Assembly: GCA_903915625.1 (NCBI GenBank)
Contig: CAIWTN010000077.1
Location: forward strand, 21,093-85,092
Source of the DNA: an uncultured Pseudomonadota bacterium
Lineage (GTDB): Bacteria > Bdellovibrionota_B > Oligoflexia > Oligoflexales > CAIYRB01
Length of the DNA: 64,000 nt
Reading direction: 5' to 3'
Below are positions 43,661 through 53,377 of this stretch, one piece after another. How positions within the stretch are numbered: the first letter of the stretch is position 1; each line of letters starts with the position of its first letter. The notes beneath the pieces are model-generated. The model ran no database searches. It was not told the DNA's origin and was given only the letters and a program-made list of their open reading frames with translations. Made by a program: the position numbers and the translations under genes.

Positions 43661-43743
43661 AATAATCCTCCAGTGGCAATTGGCACATTAATCAAGTATT
43701 TAACTCGCGAATATGAACATCGCACAGCTAACGGCTGATTGGT

Positions 43744-43759
43744 TGCAGGTTCTGTGCCA
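43744..43759 (-). promoter_or_regulatory. Sigma-54 promoter for the BON gene
   Basis: Minus-strand TGGCACA-GAAC-CTGCA has a perfect -24 box and GG-N10-GC spacing, with CTGC for TTGC. Start near 43733, 73 bases before ATG 43660. Confidence 0.75.
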
Positions 43760-43863
43760 CTGTATAAACGCTCCATGAGTCATCGGCTACATGTGGACGT
43801 GAGATACAGACAGCATGGTTATTGCATGCAGAATCCTATATCGCCTACTACTCGGAGGTTTGT

Positions 43864-44589
43864 ATGTCTCTGTTTAAGAATCGGCGTCAGGCGGGTGAAC
43901 TGCTAGGCCGGAGCTTGCGGACTCTGCCAGCTCTGCAAGACGTGACAGATATTCAGGTGATTGGACTGCCACGCGGTGGTGTGCCAGTGGCGTATGAAGT
44001 GGCACAAAAAATCGGTACCGGTCTTGATGTGCTTATAGTGCGCAAGCTGGGTGTGCCTGGTCACGAAGAGTTGGCTATGGGCGCCATAGCCAGCGGCGGT
44101 ATTCAGGTATTAAATCGAGATGTGGTTGATTCATTGTCAATTTCTGAAAAAGAAATCGAACAAGTCGCTCTGCAAGAAGAACGCGAGATCTTTAGGCGTA
44201 ACTCACTTTACCGGGATGGTAAACCGAGGATTAACGTGCGGGGAAAGGTTGTTATATTGGTGGACGATGGACTTGCAACAGGATCTACTATGCGTGCTGC
44301 GGTCCGGACGTTACGAAATGATCAGCCGAAATTATTAATAGTTGCTGTGCCTGTGGCACCAGCGTCAACTTGCCAACAATTACGTCGCGATGTTGATGAA
44401 TTAGTATGCCTACACACACCCGAAAACTTCCTAAGTGTTGGGTTGTGGTATGACGAATTTGAACAAACCAGTGATGAGGAGGTTCGTGAGCTTTTACAAT
44501 CAGCCAAGACGTTGCCTAAGCCGGTTGAAAGCTCGCGTAGTGAAGTTATCTCCACGAAGAATATTCCTAGTGCGGAACTGCCGGTCTAG
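43864..44589 (+). CDS. Phosphoribosyltransferase-family protein
   Basis: About 241 residues from ATG 43864 (GGAGG upstream; the frame back to 43822 is not needed). It has the type I PRTase fold: VIGLPRGGVPVAYEVAQKIG, LIVRKLGVPGHEELAMGAIA, and the PRPP loop VVILVDDGLATGSTMRAAV. Stand-alone proteins of this type (for example the PRTase half of Rv0571c in the DosR regulon) are common in stress islands; the nucleobase substrate is not known. I see no clear sigma-54 promoter for it. Its 3' end overlaps the convergent CBS gene by 23 bases. Confidence 0.88.
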   Translation: MSLFKNRRQAGELLGRSLRTLPALQDVTDIQVIGLPRGGVPVAYEVAQKIGTGLDVLIVRKLGVPGHEELAMGAIASGGIQVLNRDVVDSLSISEKEIEQVALQEEREIFRRNSLYRDGKPRINVRGKVVILVDDGLATGSTMRAAVRTLRNDQPKLLIVAVPVAPASTCQQLRRDVDELVCLHTPENFLSVGLWYDEFEQTSDEEVRELLQSAKTLPKPVESSRSEVISTKNIPSAELPV

Positions 44590-45031
44590 CAGCAAGTTCA
44601 GCTTGCGCAAGCTCGGATTCCGTTACCAGGTGCTTGATGAAGTCGGATTCTGTCAAAATTCCGACAAGGCGATTACCTTCGACCACTGGCAGGCAGCCAA
44701 TTTTGTTCTCCAAAAGTAGCCTCCCTGCATCTGCCAATGGCATCTCCGGTCCGATAGTATCGGGATCTGTGGTCATAACATCCCGTACAAGCATGCCTTT
44801 TAATGCATCTCGCTGATCGAGGTACGTTAAATCGTCAAATTCATAAAGAGCGGTTCTTATCAAATCTCGGTGCGAGATCACCCCCTCTATGTTTCCCTCG
44901 CTATCAATGACTGGGACGTGACGAATCATCCTTTCACTCATCAATGCGTAGACTTCTCCGAGTTCGTCATCGGGAAAGACTGTCTCAGGGTTACCGGTCA
45001 TTAGGTCGCTTACCGTAATGATGTCTTCCAT
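44567..45031 (-). CDS. Tandem CBS-domain protein (second copy)
   Basis: About 154 residues from ATG 45031 (AGGGGAT upstream), made of two CBS motifs: VSDLMTGNPETVFPDDELG...IEGVISHRDLI and VRDVMTTDPDTIGPEMPLA...LVGILTESDFIKHLV. An adenine-nucleotide sensor by family. It is only distantly similar to the CBS protein at 40125. It is 34 bases downstream of the eRF1-like gene and probably shares its sigma-54 promoter. Confidence 0.9.
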   Translation of the reverse strand: MEDIITVSDLMTGNPETVFPDDELGEVYALMSERMIRHVPVIDSEGNIEGVISHRDLIRTALYEFDDLTYLDQRDALKGMLVRDVMTTDPDTIGPEMPLADAGRLLLENKIGCLPVVEGNRLVGILTESDFIKHLVTESELAQAELAARPAVPH

Positions 45032-45065
45032 GCGATTTATCCCCTGTCCTATTAGTATTTGTAAA

Positions 45066-45488
45066 CTAGTGAGCGCGTGTTTCTTGGCCAAACGCAGTTT
45101 TCACTCGCTCAACTAACTGGCCCTGTGTCATATGCGCCGCAGGCTGCACTCCAACTACTTCCAGGGCTGGACCGGCGTGCTCCTTAAGGTATGCAACAAA
45201 CCCTGATTTCGCGGGTCCAGGTCCCATTACCAAGATCTCGGCGTCCTGAGGTAGCGCTTTTAAGATACTCTGGTAATGTCGCTTCCAATCATTACGCCGA
45301 TTCTCCTCATCCCTAGCACCCGACATTGCTGATCTGTGTGCATATGGGAATTTCCCGCGTACACCGCCCGTAGATTTATGACGCCGTTCCGCTTGAGACT
45401 CGATTCGATCGATCGAATAGCTATCACTGCTGAGTTTAACTATCACGGCTTCTTTATGGCTTACCCAAATACCGCATCTTTCATGCAT
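45066..45488 (-). CDS. eRF1-like / translational-machinery-associated protein
   Basis: 140 residues from ATG 45488, which has GGAGG eight bases upstream; the longer frame to 45584 has no signal. The text CGIWVSHKEAVIVKLSSD, the basic HKSTGGVRGKFPYAHRSA segment and EILVMGPGPAKSGFVAYLKEH resemble a stand-alone domain related to the third domain of eRF1/Pelota (bacterial baeRF-type). I am moderately sure of the fold and not of the role; ribosome rescue or splitting would fit the hibernation genes nearby. First gene of a two-gene unit with the CBS gene. Confidence 0.6.
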   Translation of the reverse strand: MHERCGIWVSHKEAVIVKLSSDSYSIDRIESQAERRHKSTGGVRGKFPYAHRSAMSGARDEENRRNDWKRHYQSILKALPQDAEILVMGPGPAKSGFVAYLKEHAGPALEVVGVQPAAHMTQGQLVERVKTAFGQETRAH

Positions 45489-45515
45489 ATAATAATCCTC
45501 CGTCAATGGTATCTG

Positions 45516-45531
45516 AGCAATTTTCATACCA
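45516..45531 (-). promoter_or_regulatory. Sigma-54 promoter for the eRF1-like/CBS pair
   Basis: Minus-strand TGGTATG-AAAA-TTGCT, with GG-N10-GC spacing. Start near 45505, only ~17 bases before ATG 45488. It diverges from the plus-strand promoter at 45606. Confidence 0.75.
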
Positions 45532-45605
45532 AGAACTGAAGCAGGTGAAATGAATCTAGCAGTGCGATATGCCACTCGCAGCATTCAGTTTTGTTTTAGC
45601 AGGAT

Positions 45606-45621
45606 CGGCATGACTTTTGCT
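45606..45621 (+). promoter_or_regulatory. Sigma-54 promoter for the PEP synthase-hydrogenase operon
   Basis: CGGCATG-ACTT-TTGCT, with GG at 45607-45608 and GC at 45619-45620. Start near 45632, 56 bases before ATG 45688. No other promoter-sized gap occurs downstream until 58924, so this may drive some 13 kb. Confidence 0.75.
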
Positions 45622-45687
45622 TTAGCCAAGGAGTCTTAATGTTAGCCATCATTTCATTTAGATCGTGTAGATCGTGGGAGTCCGAAC

Positions 45688-46206
45688 ATGAGAAAAAATA
45701 CAATTCGAATCCTTTTTTTAGGATCAGCTTTATGGGCGGGCGTAGGTGCAGGTGTAGCTTCGGCGGCAGACACCGCGAATGCACCTGCCAGTCATGATTG
45801 GCCATGCCCGGCAATGGGCAACGGACAGATGATGGGTGCTCAGTGGCTTAGGGAGCTTAAGAGAGAGACTATTGAGGGGCGGATTGAGGACGTGAATGTG
45901 CAAGAGTTTTGTATGGGTGAGCATCATGGGCTACATCTAAAAGTGCGGAGCGGTGACACTACCTATAACGTTCATTTAGGTCCCACCAATGTTGTCGATG
46001 ACCGCAAATTTCGCTTCGCTTTGGGCGATGATATTCAGGTACATGGCGCATTGTACGAGGCCAATGGTGAAAAATTCATTGTGGCATTTACCATAGAAAA
46101 AGGTGGACAAAAGTTGATCTTGCGCGATGAAGATGGTCGACCCACATGGACAGCTGGGCGAGGACGGATGCATGGTCGTCGAGTTAAATCGGTACCCGCA
46201 CATTGA
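45688..46206 (+). CDS. Periplasmic OB-fold-like protein
   Basis: 172 residues with a signal peptide (LFLGSALWAGVGAGVASA) and a mature beta-rich domain: IEGRIEDVNVQEFCMGEHHGLHLKV, TYNVHLGPTNVVDD, FALGDDIQVHGALYE. This resembles small OB-fold domains of periplasmic metal- or cofactor-binding proteins. Met/His/Cys-rich patches (WPCPAMGNGQMM; FCMGEHHG) could bind a metal. No named family recognised. First gene of the operon containing PEP synthase and the hydrogenase; the gap to ppsA is 36 bases. Confidence 0.6.
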   Translation: MRKNTIRILFLGSALWAGVGAGVASAADTANAPASHDWPCPAMGNGQMMGAQWLRELKRETIEGRIEDVNVQEFCMGEHHGLHLKVRSGDTTYNVHLGPTNVVDDRKFRFALGDDIQVHGALYEANGEKFIVAFTIEKGGQKLILRDEDGRPTWTAGRGRMHGRRVKSVPAH

Positions 46207-46242
46207 TCAAGCCCAACTTCCCTTTGGAAAGGATGGCATGCT

Positions 46243-48669
46243 ATGGCAGCCAGAAGTCAGCAGTCGTACATCCAGTGGTTTGAAGATATCTGTTACAACG
46301 ATGTAGCTAGGGTAGGTGGCAAAAACGCCTCTCTTGGTGAGATGTACCGTGAGCTAGGTCAGGATGGTATTACAGTTCCGCCCGGCTTTGCTGTAACTGT
46401 GGACGCATACTGGCGTCATATTGATGGCAATAAGCTTCGCGGTAAGATTGAGGAGCTGTTGACATCTCTATCCAAGCGTCCAGATGACTTACCAAAAATC
46501 GCTGGGGATTTACGCCACCTAATCCTTGAGTCGCCACTTCCCACTGATATTGTCCGTAGCGTCACTCAGGCCTATGAAGAGCTGTGTGAGCGTTGTGGAG
46601 AGCTGGCGGATGTAGCCGTTCGTAGCAGCGCCACTGCCGAGGATTTACCAACTGCGAGTTTCGCCGGTCAGCAGGAAACATTTCTCCATGTTCAAGGTCA
46701 AAATGCTCTACTTGAAACGCTGCGCCAGTGCTTCGCATCGTTGTTTACCGATCGAGCTATATCGTACCGAATAGATCAAAAATTCGATCACCTTAAGGTA
46801 GGTCTTTCGGTCGGCATTCAGCGTATGGTGAGGTCCGACCTTGCAGCGGCTGGCGTTATGTTCACCCTCGACACAGAGACGGGTGCTAGAGACGTAGTGC
46901 TGATCAACTCATCCTACGGACTCGGTGAGACTGTGGTCCAGGGTTCAGTAAATCCCGATGAATTTTATGTATTTAAGCCCACGCTGCTGCAAGGTAAGAA
47001 GGCTATCCTGCATAAGCGCTCTGGTAGTAAAGAGTTCAAACTAGTGTACGACGCCGGCGCTGGAAGACGAACGCGTATAGAATCTGTGGCGGTGGTAGAC
47101 CGCGAGCGTATGTCGTTATCCGATGAGGACATTCTACAGCTGTCGCAATGGGCTTGCCGAATTGAAAAGCATTACAGCGACAAGCTTGGAGTGCCTACCC
47201 CGATGGACATAGAGTGGGCCAAGGATGGTTTAACGGGTAAGCTGTATATACTGCAGGCTCGCCCCGAAACGGTACATTCGCAGCGAGAAGCGCTGAAGAT
47301 CGATGTTTATTCTCTAGACGTTGGTGTTCGTGAAAAAGCGAAAATTATTTTGCGGGGGCGGGCCGTTGGGGACCGTATCGGTGTGGGTGCAGTGCGTGTC
47401 ATAGATGATCCTCATCATTTAGACCTGCTGCAGCAGGGAGAGGTTTTAGTCGCCCAAAAAACTGATCCTGATTGGGAACCGGCTATGAAGCGCGCTGCAG
47501 CCATCATTACCGACCGTGGTGGGCGCACTTGCCATGCCGCCATAGTTAGTCGCGAGCTGGGTATTCCTGCAGTTGTGGGTTGTGAGTATGCCACCTCGTT
47601 ACTCAAGACAGGCCAGCATGTAACTGTCTCCTGCGCAGAAGGAGATACTGGGACAATTTTCGAAGGTCTACTTCCGTTTACACGTCGAGCGGTAGATGCT
47701 TCGACACTCAGGCCGACCTTCACAAACATCATGCTTAATGTGGCAAATCCGGACGAAGCGCTGCGTCTTGGACTACTGCCCAGCGACGGTGTCGGCCTAG
47801 CGCGGATGGAGTTTATTATCAGCCATGCGATTAAAGTTCATCCGATGGCTTTGGTAAAATTTGATGATTTTCCAGAGTGTGAAGAAAAGCGTGAAATCGA
47901 CAAAATCACTAAGGGATATCAGCGTCGCACAGATTACTTTGTCGATAAGCTGGCTGAAGGCGTTGGGATGATAGCTGCGGGATTTTACCCACGTGAAGTA
48001 ATCATTCGCTTTAGTGATTTTAAAACGAACGAATATGCTGGACTTCTCGGCGGTAAATTCTTTGAACCGGTCGAAGAGAACCCAATGCTTGGATTCCGCG
48101 GAGCCTCGCGTTATTACCATGACCGATATCGACTTGGATTTGCGCTTGAGTGTGCTGCCATTCGACGCGTGCGAGACGATTTCGGTCTCACAAACGTCAA
48201 GGTTATGATTCCATTCTGCCGTACGATTGCTGAGGGTCGCAAGGTGATCGCTGAGATGGCACAAAATGGTCTCAAGCGAGGTGAGGCTGGGCTCGAAATT
48301 TACGTTATGTGTGAAATACCCAGTAATGTGATTCTTGCTGACGAGTTTTCGGAGATATTTGATGGTTTCTCTATTGGATCGAATGATTTAACCCAACTGA
48401 TCTTGGGAGTTGACCGCGATTCCGAGATTGTGGCCTCACTCTTCGATGAGCGCAACAAAGCTGTGACACTTATGATTGAAAATGTCATAGAGAAGGCACA
48501 TGCCAAAGGCCGTAAGGTTGGGATTTGTGGCCAGGCTCCAAGCGACTATCCAGAGTTTGCCAATATGTTGGTACGGTTTGGTATCGACAGTATTTCGCTA
48601 AGTCCGGACAGTTATGTACGTACCGCAAGGATGATTGCACAATTAGAGGAGACTGGCCAAGACCGTTAG
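46243..48669 (+). CDS. ppsA: Phosphoenolpyruvate synthase
   Basis: Converts pyruvate + ATP + water to PEP + AMP + phosphate. All three domains are present over 808 residues: the N-terminal ATP-binding domain (GGKNASLGEMYREL; VAVRSSATAEDLPTASFAGQQETFL), the phosphohistidine domain (DRGGRTCHAAIVSRELGIPAVVG, His 431), and the C-terminal PEP/pyruvate TIM barrel (GVGLARMEFI; FSDFKTNEYAGLLGG; FEPVEENPMLGFRGASRYY; FSIGSNDLTQL; GICGQAPSDYPE, with the catalytic Cys). Located between the OB-fold gene and the hydrogenase genes (24-base gap), it suggests gluconeogenic restart or pyruvate recycling under the same control as hydrogen metabolism. Confidence 0.97.
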   Translation: MAARSQQSYIQWFEDICYNDVARVGGKNASLGEMYRELGQDGITVPPGFAVTVDAYWRHIDGNKLRGKIEELLTSLSKRPDDLPKIAGDLRHLILESPLPTDIVRSVTQAYEELCERCGELADVAVRSSATAEDLPTASFAGQQETFLHVQGQNALLETLRQCFASLFTDRAISYRIDQKFDHLKVGLSVGIQRMVRSDLAAAGVMFTLDTETGARDVVLINSSYGLGETVVQGSVNPDEFYVFKPTLLQGKKAILHKRSGSKEFKLVYDAGAGRRTRIESVAVVDRERMSLSDEDILQLSQWACRIEKHYSDKLGVPTPMDIEWAKDGLTGKLYILQARPETVHSQREALKIDVYSLDVGVREKAKIILRGRAVGDRIGVGAVRVIDDPHHLDLLQQGEVLVAQKTDPDWEPAMKRAAAIITDRGGRTCHAAIVSRELGIPAVVGCEYATSLLKTGQHVTVSCAEGDTGTIFEGLLPFTRRAVDASTLRPTFTNIMLNVANPDEALRLGLLPSDGVGLARMEFIISHAIKVHPMALVKFDDFPECEEKREIDKITKGYQRRTDYFVDKLAEGVGMIAAGFYPREVIIRFSDFKTNEYAGLLGGKFFEPVEENPMLGFRGASRYYHDRYRLGFALECAAIRRVRDDFGLTNVKVMIPFCRTIAEGRKVIAEMAQNGLKRGEAGLEIYVMCEIPSNVILADEFSEIFDGFSIGSNDLTQLILGVDRDSEIVASLFDERNKAVTLMIENVIEKAHAKGRKVGICGQAPSDYPEFANMLVRFGIDSISLSPDSYVRTARMIAQLEETGQDR

Positions 48670-48692
48670 ACTAGGACCGGAGGCAACCTTAC

Positions 48693-49862
48693 ATGTCCAG
48701 TGTATCTGATCTTGTTGGTAGGTGTTTTCGAGTCAGTTCTGATGTGCTTGGATTATTGATCAGAACACTCAGAGACGACGGATACATTGCGATAGGTCCA
48801 CGTAAAGTTGGTGAGTCTATTCAGCTAGAGGTCTTAGATAGTGCCGAAGATCTGCCACGAGGCTGGGGTGACCAACAGGACGCGGGCACATATCGACTGG
48901 TAAGGCGCTCCGACGCAGCTTATTTTGGTTTTAATCTTGGCGCTGATTCGTGGAAAAAGTGGTTGGATCCGAATCGCAAGCTGCTTTGGCGTGCAAAGCG
49001 TGAAGGTGAATCCTGGGAGGTAGAACAGGCGCACACGCAGGTCCGCAGGATGGCCTTCATCGGTGTGCGGGCATGTGAATTGGCTGCAATTAAAATCCAA
49101 TTACGTGTTCGCGAAGTCTCCCGGTTACAATCAAACTCGACTGATACAAATTCATCTGCATTAAGTGCGGAGGTGTCGGTAGAAGCCCCGGAAGAGCCTT
49201 TTTTAGTTGGATTAAATTGCTCTCAGGCAGCCGCAACTTGTTTTTGCGCCTCGGTGCATACGGGTCCAGCTTTCGCTAGCGGCTGTGACTTGGTACTTAC
49301 TGAGGTTCTCAATGATGACGATCACTATTTTCTAATTCAGATTCTGACAAAACGGGGCGCAAGAATTTCCTCGCAATTTGAATTGCAAACATCTATTGCA
49401 GATGATCTAGCGCACATAGATCGCCAAGTGGCTCAGGTGTCTGACTCACAATCGCGGCAGCTTAATATATCCAATCCAGTGGATTTTTTTAGCCGTCGTC
49501 TGGAGCACTCTCACTGGGACGATGTAGCAGCTAGATGTTTGAGCTGTGCCAATTGCACCCTAGTTTGTCCAACATGTTTTTGTTCAACAGTCGAAGATAC
49601 TAGTGACGTGCAAAACGCGGTGGCCGAACGTTGGTCGCGCTGGGATTCCTGTTTTAATTTGGACTTCAGTTTCATTCACGGCGGTAGCTTGAGGTCCTCA
49701 ACACGCTCCAGGTACCGCCAGTGGTTGACACACAAACTGGGCACTTGGCATGAGCAATTTGGTAGCTCGGGTTGTGTTGGATGTGGGCGCTGTATAGCTT
49801 GGTGTCCAGTCGGCATCGATTTGACTGCAGAGGTTAAATATCTTTCGCAAGCGACGCGATGA
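48693..49862 (+). CDS. hydB: [NiFe] hydrogenase (group 3b-type) iron-sulfur beta subunit
   Basis: 389 residues. After a ~270-residue N-terminal part typical of sulfhydrogenase beta / anaerobic sulfite reductase A subunits ([17 protein letters not shown]), two 4Fe-4S ferredoxin motifs follow: [13 protein letters not shown] (~282-294) and [16 protein letters not shown] (~366-381). It passes electrons between the hydrogenase small subunit and the flavin subunit. Order beta-(cNMP)-gamma-delta-alpha in this operon is that of group 3b bidirectional NAD(P)-linked hydrogenases. Confidence 0.88.
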   Translation: MSSVSDLVGRCFRVSSDVLGLLIRTLRDDGYIAIGPRKVGESIQLEVLDSAEDLPRGWGDQQDAGTYRLVRRSDAAYFGFNLGADSWKKWLDPNRKLLWRAKREGESWEVEQAHTQVRRMAFIGVRACELAAIKIQLRVREVSRLQSNSTDTNSSALSAEVSVEAPEEPFLVGLNCSQAAATCFCASVHTGPAFASGCDLVLTEVLNDDDHYFLIQILTKRGARISSQFELQTSIADDLAHIDRQVAQVSDSQSRQLNISNPVDFFSRRLEHSHWDDVAARCLSCANCTLVCPTCFCSTVEDTSDVQNAVAERWSRWDSCFNLDFSFIHGGSLRSSTRSRYRQWLTHKLGTWHEQFGSSGCVGCGRCIAWCPVGIDLTAEVKYLSQATR

Positions 49863-49872
49863 AAGGCGATTT

Positions 49873-50352
49873 GTGGTTACTTTACGAACTATAGACAATC
49901 TAATTGCAGATCATCCTTTTTTTGCTGGATTGGGCTCAGACTTTGTAACCTTTATCGCTGGCTGTGGTCGCAACCGGTACGTCGAAGAGGGTGATTATCT
50001 GGCCCACGAGGGAGAGGAGGCGAATGCTTTTTTCTTGATTCGTCGCGGGAAAATATCAGTAGAAACGAATGTCCCTGGACGTGGTCCAGTGGTGTTAGAA
50101 ACTCTTGGCATTGGCGACATTGCCGGCTGGTCTTGGATTTTTCCCCCATATAAATGGGCATTTGATGTAGTAGCCCGCGAGGCTGCATCTTTTATAGAAA
50201 TCAATGGTCTATGCCTGAGAGGTAAATGTGAGGCTGATCCGGCCCTTGGGTATGCGGTTTTGAAACGCTTTGCTGGGATTATGAGTGAACGACTGAGAGA
50301 CACTCGGCTCAGGCTCTTGGATCTTTATGGTAACGATCGCAAAAGAAGTTAA
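49873..50352 (+). CDS. Stand-alone cyclic-nucleotide-binding-domain protein
   Basis: 159 residues forming one cNMP (CAP_ED) domain: [47 protein letters not shown], then C-terminal helices. No helix-turn-helix follows, so it is not a transcription factor of the Crp type. It lies between the hydrogenase beta and gamma genes and overlaps the gamma gene by 26 bases. It may be an allosteric or assembly partner of the hydrogenase; the phosphate-binding Arg of true cNMP sites is not evident (the strand reads IGDIAGWSW), so ligand binding is uncertain. Confidence 0.85.
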   Translation: MVTLRTIDNLIADHPFFAGLGSDFVTFIAGCGRNRYVEEGDYLAHEGEEANAFFLIRRGKISVETNVPGRGPVVLETLGIGDIAGWSWIFPPYKWAFDVVAREAASFIEINGLCLRGKCEADPALGYAVLKRFAGIMSERLRDTRLRLLDLYGNDRKRS

Positions 50353-51238
50353 TCTCAGCCAAGCTGAGGTACAGCTCAAAGGTGTAGTTGCAGGCGCCGG
50401 CGATCAGTATTTGCCAGTGGCATATTCTGTTACATCTAGGAAGCGGGAGACTGCTGATACTGTAACTCTGACTCTTAAACCAAAAGACTCTAGATCTTCT
50501 GTTTGCCCACGCCCCAGGCCAGGTCAGTTTAATATGCTGTATGTGTTCGGGGTTGGGGAGATTCCGGTGTCAGTTTGTGGAATTGAGCCAGACGGTGCGC
50601 TGCTACATACAATCCGCCGCGTTGGTGCTGTATCTGTGGCCCTTTGCGATTCCAAAGTTGGCACCGTTATCGGTGTCAGAGGTGCTTATGGCGTGGGTTG
50701 GCCTGTCGCAAGAATGAGACAACGGTCGCTAATTATTTTGGCCGGAGGCCTTGGTTTAGCCCCATTGCTTATGCTGATTCGGCACGTGGTGCGTTGCCGT
50801 AGCGATTTTGCTGATATTACCATCTGTATCGGTGCTCGGACACCACAGGATGTACCATTTTTAAGAGAAATTCTTAGTTGGCAACGTTTGAAATACGATG
50901 CTGGGCTCTTCGACGTTCGGTTGATTGTCGACCGGGCTGATCGCGACTGGCGTGGCGAGGTTGGGGTAGTGACTTCACTTTTACCACGGTCTTTGACTGC
51001 ACCAGAGTGCAGTTTAGCGCTGATATGTGGACCGGAAGTAATGATGCGACATGCAGCGAGTGACTTAGTGCGACTTGGTCTAAGCCATTGCGATATCTAT
51101 CTGTCTTTAGAGCGAAATATGAAGTGTGCCTTCGGGCTGTGTGGGCATTGTCAGCTCAATAGGTACTTTGTTTGTCGCGATGGTCCAATCTTTTCGTTTG
51201 AAAAAGTTGAATCATTGCTGAATGTGAAGGATCTATGA
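50327..51238 (+). CDS. hydG: [NiFe] hydrogenase FAD/NAD(P)-binding gamma subunit
   Basis: 303-residue ferredoxin-NADP reductase-like diaphorase subunit. The FAD domain has [21 protein letters not shown], the NAD(P) domain [19 protein letters not shown], and the C-terminus a 2Fe-2S cluster motif [23 protein letters not shown]. It exchanges electrons between NAD(P)H and the hydrogenase Fe-S chain. The start overlaps the cNMP-domain gene by 26 bases, and its stop overlaps the delta-subunit start (ATGA), indicating tight translational coupling. Confidence 0.92.
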   Translation: MVTIAKEVNLSQAEVQLKGVVAGAGDQYLPVAYSVTSRKRETADTVTLTLKPKDSRSSVCPRPRPGQFNMLYVFGVGEIPVSVCGIEPDGALLHTIRRVGAVSVALCDSKVGTVIGVRGAYGVGWPVARMRQRSLIILAGGLGLAPLLMLIRHVVRCRSDFADITICIGARTPQDVPFLREILSWQRLKYDAGLFDVRLIVDRADRDWRGEVGVVTSLLPRSLTAPECSLALICGPEVMMRHAASDLVRLGLSHCDIYLSLERNMKCAFGLCGHCQLNRYFVCRDGPIFSFEKVESLLNVKDL

Positions 51239-52047
51239 CGCGCCGTCGAGCTCAAAAAAAATTGGCAGTCTGGAAATTTGCCTCATGCGACGGCTGTCAG
51301 CTTAGTCTACTCGACTGCGAAGATGAACTTTTGCACTTGGCTGGGCGTATTCAGTTCGCCCATTTTATGGAGGCGAGTAGTGCGTTATTGCGCGGACCCT
51401 ACGATCTATCGATCGTGGAAGGCTCTATCACAACACCGAGGGATGTTGAGCGTATCTTAGAAGTTAGGCGGCGGTCAAAGTTCCTCGTAACGGTAGGTGC
51501 TTGTGCAACTGCCGGAGGGATTCAAGCGCTCCGCAATTTTGCTGATGTCAAAGAATTCATTTCTATAGTTTACGCAAGACCTGAATATATTGAGACTCTA
51601 ACCCAGTCGACGGGTATTGCCAATCATGTCCACGTTGACTATGAATTGCGCGGATGCCCTGTCAACAAACGCCAACTTCTCGAAGTGATTGTTGCCTTTC
51701 TAGTGGGGAGGCGGCCAAATATTCCGGCTGAAAGTGTTTGTGTCGAGTGCAAGGAGCGTCGCACCACTTGTATTGCTGTCGCGCAAGGGGTTCCCTGTAT
51801 GGGACCTGTGACTCAAGCAGGCTGCGGTGCTATTTGCCCAGCCTATGGCCGGGGCTGCTATGGCTGTTTTGGGCCCAAGGAAAAAGCCAATGTCGATGCA
51901 CTAGTCGCGGATTGGCGCCTTAATAAAAGCGTGTCAGAGGATCAAGCACGCAGGCTACTGCATACATTTAATGCGTGGGCCGAGCCCTTTCGCAGTGCAG
52001 GTTGCAGTCCTGGTGTGGGACCTATCAGGAAGGATCTTTGTGACTAA
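51235..52047 (+). CDS. hydD: [NiFe] hydrogenase small (delta) subunit
   Basis: 270 residues, cytosolic (no Tat signal). The proximal-cluster motif [12 protein letters not shown] is followed by [11 protein letters not shown] and [18 protein letters not shown]; later Cys motifs ([41 protein letters not shown], given in part) hold further 4Fe-4S clusters. Matches the small subunit of group 3b hydrogenases. Overlaps the large-subunit gene by eight bases. Confidence 0.92.
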   Translation: MTRRRAQKKLAVWKFASCDGCQLSLLDCEDELLHLAGRIQFAHFMEASSALLRGPYDLSIVEGSITTPRDVERILEVRRRSKFLVTVGACATAGGIQALRNFADVKEFISIVYARPEYIETLTQSTGIANHVHVDYELRGCPVNKRQLLEVIVAFLVGRRPNIPAESVCVECKERRTTCIAVAQGVPCMGPVTQAGCGAICPAYGRGCYGCFGPKEKANVDALVADWRLNKSVSEDQARRLLHTFNAWAEPFRSAGCSPGVGPIRKDLCD

Positions 52048-53377
52048 GAGTGCAATCAAAACAAAAACCATCAAGGTTAACTATCTGGCTCGAGTTGAGG
52101 GAGAGGGTGCCCTGTTGGTGCGCCTGCGTGGTCAGGACGTTGAGGATGTGCAGCTAAAAATATTTGAGCCGCCGCGATTTTTCGAAGCGCTTTTGCGCGG
52201 CCGTAGTGTGATGGAAGCCCCCGATATTACCGCTCGGATCTGTGGTATTTGTCCCATTGCGTATCAAATGAGTGCAGTTTACGCGGTGGAGCAAGGCCTG
52301 GACGTGATGGTACCCCCGCCGATTCATGATCTTAGGCGCCTACTCTACTGCGGCGAGTGGATCGAAAGTCATGCACTACATTTGTTTATGCTGCATGCAC
52401 CAGATTTTCTTGGGTATCCAGATGCGGTTGCAATGGCGAAGGATCATGCGCAGAGAGTTGAGCACGGTCTTGCAATTAAAAAATCAGGCAATGCAATCGT
52501 ATCCTTAGTCGGTGGTCGTGAGATTCATCCTATCAATGTGAAAGTTGGCGGTTTTTACGGACTTCCAAGTAGGCGTGAGCTCAACCTGTTAAAGGATCAG
52601 CTCAGTAGCGCTCTGGAAATAGCAATTGCTAGTACAATCTGGGTTTCTGGTTTCGACTTTCCGGACTTTGATCGCAGTGTGGTGTTAGTCGCGTTGCGTT
52701 CGACTGATGAATATCCGATGGCCCGTGGTCGTATTGTGTCTAACCACGGGTTTGATCTTCCCGCCAAAGAATTTGACAATTTTTTCGAGGAAATTCACGT
52801 CCCCTATACCACTGCACTACATTCCGTTGTCAAAACAGAAAAAGGTGGCGGGGCATATTTGACTGGTCCGTTGGCACGTTATGCAATCAATCGGCAGTGG
52901 CTACATGGTCGGGCCGGGGAATTGACGCGGTCTCTGAATTTAGGGTCCGTCGTCACCAACCCGTTCAAAAGCATCGTTGTTCGTGGCATCGAAATTGTTC
53001 ATGCCATCGAGGAGGCTATCAGGATTATTGAATTATACGAGGATACAGCTATAGCGAGTGTCGGCGTTAGGCTGCGTGCCGGACAGGGATGTGCAGCGAC
53101 AGAGGCTCCGCGAGGGCTACTTTATCACCGCTATACATTCGATGCGGATGGCATTATTTCTGATGCCAAGATAGTGCCGCCAACGTCTCAGAATCAAAAG
53201 TCGATTGAAGATGATTTGCGCAGGTTGCTGCCAAGTTTTATTGGTCTGCCTAAATCTCAGATGACACATTTGTGTGAGCAAGCCATTCGGAACCATGATC
53301 CGTGCATTTCCTGCGCCACACATTTTCTGAGGCTTGAGTTCGACTCGGTCGCAAATGACGGCATGGGAGACTTATGA
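52040..53377 (+). CDS. hydA: [NiFe] hydrogenase large (alpha) subunit
   Basis: GTG 52040 with AGGAAGGA upstream gives about 445 residues. The NiFe-binding L1 motif is [11 protein letters not shown] and the L2 motif is [15 protein letters not shown]; the opening [15 protein letters not shown] is also typical. Tyr at the last L1 position is found in many group 3 enzymes. The stretch after DPCISCATH (about 17 residues, ending NDGMGDL) would be cleaved by the maturation protease encoded next door. It is cytosolic and probably reversible: H2 oxidation or H+ reduction coupled to NAD(P)H. Overlaps the protease gene by four bases. Confidence 0.93.
   Translation: MTKSAIKTKTIKVNYLARVEGEGALLVRLRGQDVEDVQLKIFEPPRFFEALLRGRSVMEAPDITARICGICPIAYQMSAVYAVEQGLDVMVPPPIHDLRRLLYCGEWIESHALHLFMLHAPDFLGYPDAVAMAKDHAQRVEHGLAIKKSGNAIVSLVGGREIHPINVKVGGFYGLPSRRELNLLKDQLSSALEIAIASTIWVSGFDFPDFDRSVVLVALRSTDEYPMARGRIVSNHGFDLPAKEFDNFFEEIHVPYTTALHSVVKTEKGGGAYLTGPLARYAINRQWLHGRAGELTRSLNLGSVVTNPFKSIVVRGIEIVHAIEEAIRIIELYEDTAIASVGVRLRAGQGCAATEAPRGLLYHRYTFDADGIISDAKIVPPTSQNQKSIEDDLRRLLPSFIGLPKSQMTHLCEQAIRNHDPCISCATHFLRLEFDSVANDGMGDL

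Noticed and set aside
43681..43696. Possible plus-strand sigma-54 promoter TGGCACATTAATCAA
   Set aside because: Good -24 box but no GC at -12; the real promoter is the minus-strand site at 43744-43759.
43813..43830. Possible sigma-54 promoter for the phosphoribosyltransferase (ATGGTTATTGCATGC)
   Set aside because: GG-to-GC spacing is nine, one base short of the strict ten.
45564..45580. Second minus-strand sigma-54-like site (TGGCATATCGCACTGC)
   Set aside because: GG-to-GC spacing is eleven; TGGTATG-AAAA-TTGCT at 45516-45531 fits better and is nearer the start codon.
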